Shown one piece after another: positions 1 to 6,000 of a DNA stretch of 9,093 nucleotides (position 1 is the stretch's first letter; every line of letters begins with the position of its first letter). Made by a program: the position numbers and the translations under genes. Source of the stretch: Treponema sp. UBA4326 (lineage in GTDB: Bacteria > Spirochaetota > Spirochaetia > Treponematales > Treponemataceae). The notes under the pieces are model-generated. The model did no database searches, was not told where the DNA came from, and saw nothing but the letters and a program-made list of their open reading frames with translations. The DNA lies in the NCBI GenBank assembly GCA_002393835.1, contig DGTW01000016.1, positions 1 through 9,093 of the forward strand. The letters run 5' to 3'.

Positions 1-17
1 TTTTAGACAGTACGGTT

Positions 18-23
18 TATAAT
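18..23 (+). promoter_or_regulatory. isolated TATAAT box near window start
   Basis: A perfect TATAAT hexamer lies here. Its -35 partner would fall outside the window, so it cannot be judged as a promoter. It begins an 18-bp sequence that recurs with 16 matches at 2902-2919, so it may belong to a dispersed repeat rather than serve lrgA. The stretch from 1 to 49 shows no coding sequence. Confidence 0.25.
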
Positions 24-49
24 GCACTTGCCCTGCATCATTATTTCCA

Positions 50-81
50 TATAATTGCAAAACTCGACATTTGCAATTATA
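50..81. repeat. perfect 11-bp inverted repeat over the lrgA promoter (putative operator)
   Basis: TATAATTGCAA (50-60) and TTGCAATTATA (71-81) are exact reverse complements separated by 10 bp. The arm centres are 21 bp apart, about two helical turns, which suits a dimeric DNA-binding protein. The left arm contains the -35 hexamer and the right arm enters the -10 hexamer, so a bound protein would compete with or contact RNA polymerase. In other bacteria lrgAB/cidAB operons are controlled by LytSR or the LysR-type CidR. The known LytTR sites are direct repeats, so this site need not belong to those systems. The arms are seen; the operator role is inferred. Confidence 0.55.
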
Positions 82-83
82 AT
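55..83 (+). promoter_or_regulatory. lrgAB promoter
   Basis: TTGCAA (55-60), a 17-bp spacer and a perfect TATAAT (78-83) form a good sigma70-type promoter. Transcription should begin near 90, about 13 nt before the ATG at 103. This rules out the in-frame TTG at 55 as the start codon, since that codon is part of the -35 hexamer. Confidence 0.65.
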
Positions 84-102
84 CTCATGGCGTTGGCTTT
101 AT

Positions 103-462
103 ATGCATTTCATCAAACAATTCACTATTTTAGTTACAGTTTGCTTCATCGGTGAAATTTTACACCGTCTAATTCCCCTGCCGGTTCCTGCCAGCATTTA
201 CGGCCTTGTCCTCATGTTTGCGGCCCTGCAGAGCAAGCTCATTCCCATTGAAGCCGTTGAGGGAGTTTCCGTTGGCATTTTGGGAATCATGCCCATTTTG
301 TTCATTCCTTCGACCGTAGGACTTATTTTGGCATGGCCAATTCTCAAGCAACACTGGCTGGCCCTGATTTTTATCGGAGTTGGCAGCTCCATCGCAGTTT
401 TTTTCGCCTCTGGCCATGTCACTCAGCTGGTCATTCGTCTCATGGGAAAATTTAAGAAATGA
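103..462 (+). CDS. lrgA: CidA/LrgA family holin-like membrane protein
   Basis: This encodes a 119-residue inner-membrane protein of the CidA/LrgA family. The family was named for holin/antiholin-like control of murein hydrolases and autolysis in Staphylococcus. In Bacillus subtilis (PftAB) and Streptococcus mutans the LrgA/LrgB-type pair acts as a pyruvate transporter. The sequence shows about four hydrophobic segments (roughly residues 5-22, 28-43, 55-78 and 86-104), the family signature PLPVPASIYGLVLMF at 25-39, FIPSTVGLI at 67-75, and a short basic tail (GKFKK). Length is normal. The ATG at 103 is preferred over an in-frame TTG at 55 because the promoter spans the upstream codons; no strong Shine-Dalgarno is visible, only a G-rich GGCGTTGG. 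Its stop overlaps the lrgB start (ATGA), which implies translational coupling. Whether it transports pyruvate or affects lysis here cannot be read from the sequence. Confidence 0.88.
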   Translation: MHFIKQFTILVTVCFIGEILHRLIPLPVPASIYGLVLMFAALQSKLIPIEAVEGVSVGILGIMPILFIPSTVGLILAWPILKQHWLALIFIGVGSSIAVFFASGHVTQLVIRLMGKFKK

Positions 463-1160
463 CGGAAATCACTGACTTTTTATCAAATTCACTCTCATTC
501 GGGCTTTTTATCTCTCTGGTCTGCTACTGGCTCGCCTCAATAATTTACATGAAGACAAAATTCTTCCTTTTTGCCCCACTCTTGGTATCCTGCGCCTTTA
601 TCATCATTTTACTGGTCGTCCTAAAAATTCCTTACGAGAAATATCTTGACGGGGCGCAATTTCTCTACTATTTAATGACTCCATGTACGGTTGCGCTCGC
701 AATTCCCCTTTACAGGCAGTTCTCAAAACTGAAGGAAAATGCACTGGCCATTGTTTTGGGTATCATTGCCGGAGTGCTGGCAAATGCTCTTTTCATTCTT
801 GCTTTCTGTGCCATATTTAAAATCGGACACACTGAATATGTCTCGATCCTGCCAAAATCAATCACGACTCCAATTGGTGTGGCTCTCTCAAACCAAAACG
901 GGGGAGTTGAATCGGTCACGATTTTGCTGATTACGATTGCGGGCAACATGGCAAACATATTCGGAAGCATTTTTTGCAAGCTTTTCAGAATCAAAGAGCC
1001 AGTTGCCCAGGGAGTTGCCTGCGGAACGACCGGACATGCCATGGGAACAGCAAAAGCCTTTGCAATGGGAGAGGTTCAGGGAGCCATGAGCGGCCTTTCC
1101 ATTGCCGTCTGCGGTCTCCTTACGGTCATAATCCTCCCCTTCTTCGTGAATTTAATCTGA
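459..1160 (+). CDS. lrgB: CidB/LrgB family membrane protein
   Basis: This 233-residue polytopic membrane protein is the usual partner of LrgA/CidA, and the two are thought to act as a complex in the cytoplasmic membrane. Family motifs are clear: TPCTVALAIPLYRQ at 74-87, LPKSITTPIGVALS at 131-144, and GTTGHAMGTAKAFAMGE at 189-205. Hydrophobic segments alternate through the whole length, with the last at about 209-233. Length is typical of LrgB. The ATG shares four bases with the lrgA stop codon, so translation is probably coupled. The proposed roles are pyruvate uptake or release (B. subtilis PftAB, S. mutans LrgAB) or modulation of autolysis; the sequence does not choose between them. Only a T-less hairpin follows, so termination before the next gene may be incomplete. 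Confidence 0.9.
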   Translation: MTEITDFLSNSLSFGLFISLVCYWLASIIYMKTKFFLFAPLLVSCAFIIILLVVLKIPYEKYLDGAQFLYYLMTPCTVALAIPLYRQFSKLKENALAIVLGIIAGVLANALFILAFCAIFKIGHTEYVSILPKSITTPIGVALSNQNGGVESVTILLITIAGNMANIFGSIFCKLFRIKEPVAQGVACGTTGHAMGTAKAFAMGEVQGAMSGLSIAVCGLLTVIILPFFVNLI

Positions 1161-1183
1161 TTCACTTTCTTCTTTATCTTCAG

Positions 1184-1202
1184 GATCCGGCGAAGCCGGG
1201 TC
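1184..1202. other. hairpin downstream of lrgB, no T tract
   Basis: GATCCGGC (1184-1191), loop GAA, and GCCGGGTC (1195-1202) form an 8-bp stem with one G-T wobble, 23 bp after the lrgB stop. Neither strand has a following run of T, so it is not a standard intrinsic terminator. It may stabilise the 3' end, act as a weak or Rho-assisted terminator, or be a small intergenic repeat. Confidence 0.4.
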
Positions 1203-1223
1203 TGGCAGGCTTAACACAAAAAT

Positions 1224-1252
1224 TTGCGGATTCCAAAAAAGAGTTGTAGAAT
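1224..1252 (+). promoter_or_regulatory. promoter of the GGDEF gene, predicted leaderless
   Basis: TTGCGG (1224-1229), a 17-bp spacer and TAGAAT (1247-1252) fit a sigma70-type promoter. Only six bases separate the -10 from the ATG at 1259, so the expected transcription start coincides with the start codon. No Shine-Dalgarno is seen upstream; the nearest GAG is about 15 nt away. ptsI at 8873 has the same geometry. Confidence 0.5.
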
Positions 1253-1258
1253 AGATAC

Positions 1259-2641
1259 ATGGACTTTCAGGGTTTTGTGAACACTTTTTCTCTGGCATGT
1301 GCCGTTCTTTCTGTTCAGGAGCAGTCAAATAACCATTGCGGGGAAATTCGCATAGTCAAAGCAAATGATATTTACCGTGAGAAAATGGGCGTTGCCCGTT
1401 ATCACGACGGTATGCTTTATGACGAGCTTGTGCCCAAAGACTCAAAGTTCGAAGATTTTTGTTACAGGTCTGCAATCAAAAAACAAAAGATGCACGCCTA
1501 TGTCAAAAGCAACGGAATCAACTGCTGGTCGGACATCACTTTTGTTCCCCTAAGCTGCAGTGACTCAGGGCTGTCTTACTGTGCCTTCTTCCTTGAAACT
1601 ACATTAGAGCCAGAGGCAGACAGACTGGCAAACGTTTCATTTGAGACGGCAAAACAAGTGTTAAAAGCCAGCATCAGTCTTAAAAACAGCAAGACTTTAG
1701 TCGAAGGTATTTCAAAAGTCGTATCAGACATACAAGAACAATCCGAAGCCACATGCTGTTGCATACTCACCCTTGACAAAAACAGGAAAACTTATTCAGT
1801 CCTCTACGAAAAACTAAAAGCCCCCAAGCAGACCTTCATGGAAGCAAGCCAGAACCTTTCATACGACATAATTGAAAGCTGGGAAAAGACACTTGGCAAA
1901 AGCAACGGAATCATAATCAAAGATGAAGTTGACATGGCCGAAATAGAAAAAGAAAACGCCCCCTGGGTTTACACCCTCCGCAAGGACAAAATCGAAAGCA
2001 TAATGCTCTTCCCCCTTCACAAATCAGGAGAAATTTCCGGCTATATTTTCATAACCAATTTCAACACAAATAAAGTCGTTGAATTAAAAGAACTCCTTGA
2101 ACTGATGTCATACTTCGTTTCCGTAGAAATTTCAAATCAGGGCATCATTTCAAACCTGGAGACAATCAGCACCATGGATATTCTCACGGATGTCAAAAAC
2201 AGAAGCGCAATGAACCTCAGGGTAGACAATTTCGTAAAAGGCACAGAAGGCATTGTCGCCCCCTTTGGAGTCATTTTTGCTGATGTAAACGGCCTGGAGC
2301 AGGTCAACGAGGACAGCGGTCACAGCTACGGCGATGTCCTGCTAAAAAAAGCGGCAGAACTCATCAAAGAGCTTTTCAAAAAGGATGAAATTTACCGGTC
2401 AAACGGCGATGAATTCGTAATCATAGTTCCTGACTGCCAAAAAGAGGACTTTGACGAAAAAGTAAATGAACTGAAAGCACGATCCCGCTACGGCTCGCCT
2501 GTCTGCCTGTCCGTGGGGAGCCACTGGAACGAAGAAGGTCAAAAACTCCGGCGCTCAATGCATTTGGCCGATGAAGAAATGTACAACGAAAAGGCCAGGT
2601 TTTACATGGAGCGACAAAACCTGGAACGAAGAAGAAGATAA
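1259..2641 (+). CDS. PAS/GAF sensor protein with degenerate GGDEF domain
   Basis: This 460-residue protein appears soluble, with no signal peptide or membrane segment, and is predicted to act in cyclic-di-GMP signalling. Residues 1-115 look like a PAS-type sensor (weak call), about 125-300 like a GAF domain, and 304-450 are a GGDEF domain. Visible GGDEF features are MDILTDVKNR at 306-315, the metal-site segment FADVNGLEQVN at 340-350, GHSYGD at 354-359, SNGDEF at 381-386 and the closing ADEEMYNEKARFY at 437-449. The signature has Asn382 for the first Gly but keeps Gly383, Asp384, Glu385 and Phe386. The usual Lys after the GL pair is Glu346. The RxxD inhibitory site has Phe373 in place of Arg, so feedback inhibition should be absent. 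It could be an active diguanylate cyclase, a GTP or c-di-GMP sensor, or inactive. The start at 1259 is supported by its promoter; the PAS/GAF ligands are unknown. Confidence 0.85.
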   Translation: MDFQGFVNTFSLACAVLSVQEQSNNHCGEIRIVKANDIYREKMGVARYHDGMLYDELVPKDSKFEDFCYRSAIKKQKMHAYVKSNGINCWSDITFVPLSCSDSGLSYCAFFLETTLEPEADRLANVSFETAKQVLKASISLKNSKTLVEGISKVVSDIQEQSEATCCCILTLDKNRKTYSVLYEKLKAPKQTFMEASQNLSYDIIESWEKTLGKSNGIIIKDEVDMAEIEKENAPWVYTLRKDKIESIMLFPLHKSGEISGYIFITNFNTNKVVELKELLELMSYFVSVEISNQGIISNLETISTMDILTDVKNRSAMNLRVDNFVKGTEGIVAPFGVIFADVNGLEQVNEDSGHSYGDVLLKKAAELIKELFKKDEIYRSNGDEFVIIVPDCQKEDFDEKVNELKARSRYGSPVCLSVGSHWNEEGQKLRRSMHLADEEMYNEKARFYMERQNLERRRR

Positions 2642-2736
2642 GCAAGCAGACATAATTCATCCGCAAATCCAAAAATCAATTTTCTCCTCAGACAAGACTT
2701 TTCCAAAGGTAAGCGCATTATAACTCTTTCTGCCTA
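2642..2736. other. first part of 370-bp spacer, mostly featureless
   Basis: This follows the GGDEF gene and holds no coding sequence. The only structure noticed is the first copy of the CTTTTCCAAAGGT repeat at 2698-2710. No terminator with a T tract was found immediately after the stop at 2639-2641. Confidence 0.4.
2698..2710 (+). repeat. direct repeat copy 1, CTTTTCCAAAGGT
   Basis: This exact 13-bp sequence recurs at 2923-2935. Both copies are followed by a purine then AG, giving 15 matches in 16. The copies flank the palindromic element at 2737-2888 and start 225 bp apart. Confidence 0.6.
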
Positions 2737-2888
2737 AAAAATGGCTCCCGGTCGTAAAAACAACTTATCGGGACCGCAGGCTCGCCTGCTACATGCGTTT
2801 TGTGCTTGTAATTATATACATTTGCCGCTTCCGCGGCAGCACAAAACGAATGTCCCCGTAAGCCGTTTTACTCCCTCGCGCCATTTTT
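2737..2888. repeat. composite palindromic intergenic element (REP/MITE-like)
   Basis: This is a roughly 152-bp imperfect palindrome. The ends are AAAAATGGC (2737-2745) and GCCATTTTT (2880-2888). Inside them, GTAAAAAC at 2754-2761 faces GTTTTAC at 2865-2871, and ACTTATCGGGAC at 2763-2774 faces GTCCCCGTAAGC at 2852-2863. CATGCGTTTTGTGC (2792-2805) faces GCACAAAACGAATG (2839-2852) with 13 of 14 matches. Two local hairpins sit within it: GCAGGC/GCCTGC at 2776-2789 and TGCCGC/GCGGCA at 2823-2838. The structure resembles non-autonomous palindromic repeats scattered in bacterial genomes. It may also end transcripts from the GGDEF gene, because T runs border both outer arms. No transposase gene is present. 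Confidence 0.6.
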
Positions 2889-2922
2889 ACTGCAAATGTA
2901 ATATAATGAGCTTGCCCTGAGT

Positions 2923-2935
2923 CTTTTCCAAAGGT
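2923..2935 (+). repeat. direct repeat copy 2, CTTTTCCAAAGGT
   Basis: This is the second exact copy of the 13-bp sequence at 2698. It ends three bases before the TTGAAA -35 hexamer of the activase gene, where an activator site would commonly lie. A protein binding both copies could loop out the palindromic element, but that is only an inference. Confidence 0.55.
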
Positions 2936-2938
2936 GAG

Positions 2939-2967
2939 TTGAAAACTTCTTATTAAAAGTATAGAAT
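2939..2967 (+). promoter_or_regulatory. promoter of the activase fusion gene
   Basis: TTGAAA (2939-2944), 17 bp and TAGAAT (2962-2967) form a strong sigma70-type promoter. Transcription should start near 2974, giving a leader of about 38 nt with a Shine-Dalgarno sequence. An inverted repeat TATAGA (2960-2965)/TCTATA (2973-2978) with a 7-bp gap covers the -10 and the start point and could be an operator. Confidence 0.6.
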
Positions 2968-3000
2968 AAATGTCTATATTCTCGATTTTTTGTCTTTAAA

Positions 3001-3005
3001 AGAGG
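3001..3005 (+). promoter_or_regulatory. ribosome binding site of the activase fusion gene
   Basis: AGAGG lies six bases before the ATG at 3012 and supports that start. Confidence 0.7.
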
Positions 3006-3011
3006 TTTCTA

Positions 3012-6000
3012 ATGGAAACAGCAAATACAGTATTCACTCCGGCAGTCACACCTATCAGAATTGGTATTGATGTTGGCTCTACCACCGTAAAAGTCGTCTG
3101 TCTCGACGAAAACGACAAGATGATTTATGGTGACTACCAGAGACACCGTGCCGACATACGAAATACGATTATCACAGTCGTCACTCAGGCTCTCGGTGAA
3201 ATCGAAAAAATCGCTAAATTGGGCGAAAAACATACTGTTTCCGTAAAAGTCACTGGTTCTGGCGGTCTTTCTGTCTCTCAGTGGCTCAACATTCCTTTCA
3301 TTCAGGAAGTCGTTGCGGCCACAACCGCTGTCAAAAAAATAATTCCACAGACAGATGTTGTAATCGAACTTGGTGGCGAAGACGCAAAAATCACTTATTT
3401 TACAGGCGGAGTCGAGCAGCGAATGAACGGTACTTGTGCTGGCGGTACAGGTGCCTTCATCGACCAGATGGCAGCCCTGCTCGAAACAGACGCACCTGGC
3501 CTCAACAAGCTTGCAGCCGGTTGTCAGCAGATTTATCCGATTGCAGCCCGCTGTGGCGTTTTCGCAAAAACAGATGTCCAGCCTCTTATCAATGAAGGAG
3601 CACGAAGGGAAGACATTGCGGCTTCTATTTTTCAGGCAGTTGTTAATCAGACAATTTCAGGTCTTGCCTGCGGTAAGCCAATCAAAGGTCATGTAGCATT
3701 TTTGGGTGGCCCGCTTCACTTCCTTGACCAGCTCCGTGTCCGCTTTATTGAGACTCTCAAGCTTAAAGATGACGAGATTATCGTTCCAGATGACAGCCAG
3801 CTTTTCGTTGCGGCAGGCTCAGCATATTCAGCAGAAAAGGTCTGCAATCCTCTTTCTTCTTCAATGCCAAAAAAATTCCCGACGATTGCAGAATTCAGGG
3901 ATTCACTCAAAAACCTTGAAGGTGCCGAATTAAACGAAGTTCAGCGACTGGAACCTCTTTTCGTTGACGAAGAAGACCTTGCAAAATTCAGGGCAAGGCA
4001 TGGCGAAGACAAGGCTAAACGGGGCAATCTCAATGATGAGCACGGTCCCCTCTTCCTCGGTCTCGATGCCGGTTCTACGACAACAAAAGCTGTCCTCATC
4101 AATAAAAAAGGCGAAATCTTGTGGGATTTCTACGATGTAAACGCCGGAAATCCTGTTGATTTGGCTGTCCGAGTCCTCAAAGATTTGTACAAAATCCTTC
4201 CTGAAGACTGCTATATTGCCCGTGCAGTCTCAACCGGTTACGGTGAGGCTCTCTTCCAGGCCGCTCTTGGAGTCGATGCGGGTGAAGTTGAGACAATCAC
4301 TCACTACCGTGCAGCTGAATTCTTTGTTCCGGGCGTTGAGTTCCTTCTCGACATCGGTGGTCAGGACATGAAGTGCCTTCGCATGAAAGACGGAGCAATC
4401 ACTTCAATTCAGCTCAACGAGGCTTGTTCTGCAGGTTGTGGCTCCTTCCTTGCAAACTTCGCAAACTCAATGAACCTGGACATCAAGGAATTCTCAAAAC
4501 GAGCACTTCTCGCCAAAAAGCCAGTCGATTTGGGTTCACGATGTACAGTCTTTATGAACAGCCGTGTAAAACAGGCTCAAAAAGAAGGTGCCACAATCGA
4601 TGACATCTCAGCAGGTCTTTCTTATTCAGTAATCAAAAACGCACTTTTCAAAGTAATCAAACTCCGCCGTGCTTCAGAAATCGGCACAAAAGTCGTAGTT
4701 CAGGGCGGAACATTCTATAACGACGCTGTCTTGCGTGCATTCGAAAAAATCGCCGGAGTCAATGTATTCCGCCCTGATGTCGCAGGTCTCATGGGAGCTT
4801 ACGGCTCTGCCCTTATCGCTTACGATCAGTGGTGTGACTTAACCGCTCCAAAACCAGGTCAGGAAAAGGGCTGGGTTCCGCCAAAAATCGTCTCTAACAT
4901 CGCAACTCTTGAGCAGCTTGAGTCTTTCAAAGTTGAGCTTGAGCTTACTCGATGTGGCGGCTGCCAGAACAACTGTCTTCTCACAATCAACACATTCACA
5001 ACAGGCGGTCAGAAGCGCCAGTTCATTACTGGAAACCGCTGTGAAAAAGGTTTGGAGCGTCATCAGCTTAAAGACGAAAACGCAAAAACAGTTGACGGCT
5101 CAAACAAGGCAAACACAGGCGTTGAATCAACAGGATATGAGCTTCCAAATCTCTTTGACTGGAAGTACAAACGCCTTTTCAACCACTACATTCCACTTCG
5201 TCCGGAAGATGCCCCCATGGGCTCAGTTGGAATTCCAAGAGTTCTCAACATGTATGAGAACTACCCTCTCTGGTTCACGATTTTCACAAAACTGGGCTTC
5301 CAGGTTAAAACATCTCCCCGCTCAAGCCGCATGATTTACGAGCGTGGTATCGACTCAATTCCTTCTGAGTCAGTCTGTTACCCGGCAAAAATATCTCACG
5401 GACACATGGAATCGCTGCTCAAAATGGGCTGCAAATTCATCTTCTATCCATGTATTCCTTACGAAAAACTTGAGGACAAGGGAGCTGGAAACCATTACAA
5501 CTGCCCGGTCGTCACCTCATACCCAGAAGTCTTAAAGCACAATCTCGACTCAATCAACGAAGCTAAAGATTTGCTCTTTATGAATCCTTTCCTTCCGATT
5601 TACGATTTGCCTCGCCTGCGTGAGCGACTTTACGAAGAGCTGCACAAGCACTTCCCTACCCTCACAAAAGATGCTGTTTATGCGGCTGTTGACGAAGGCT
5701 GGAAGGAGCAGGAACAGTTCAAGATTGACACTCAAAAGGCGGCAGAAGAAGCATTGGAGCAGCTGGTCGTAACTGGCGGAAACGGTATTGTTCTCGCGGG
5801 CCGACCTTATCACCTTGACCCGGAAATCAACCACGGAATTCCAGAAATGATTCACGGTCTGGGTCTTGCAGTCTTCACCGAAGACTCGGTGGCTCACTTG
5901 GGTTCAGTAGAACGCCCTCTTCGTATCATCGACCAGTGGACATACCACAACAGGCTTTACCGTGCCGCAAATTTCGTAGCAGGAATGCCTAACCTCGAAA

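Noticed and set aside
55..102. In-frame TTG start adding 16 residues to LrgA
   Set aside because: The TTG is inside the -35 hexamer of the promoter, and the added residues are not like the family N-terminus.
87..155. 22-codon open frame starting ATG overlapping the lrgA start
   Set aside because: Its ATG lies only three bases after the -10, probably upstream of the transcript start. It has no Shine-Dalgarno and no recognisable sequence.
459..2641. lrgAB and the GGDEF gene as one operon
   Set aside because: A 98-bp gap with a hairpin and a separate promoter lies between them. Read-through is possible but not required.
2642..3011. Riboswitch upstream of the activase gene
   Set aside because: The predicted start near 2974 leaves only a 38-nt leader, and the palindrome lies upstream of the promoter. 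No known aptamer motif was recognised.
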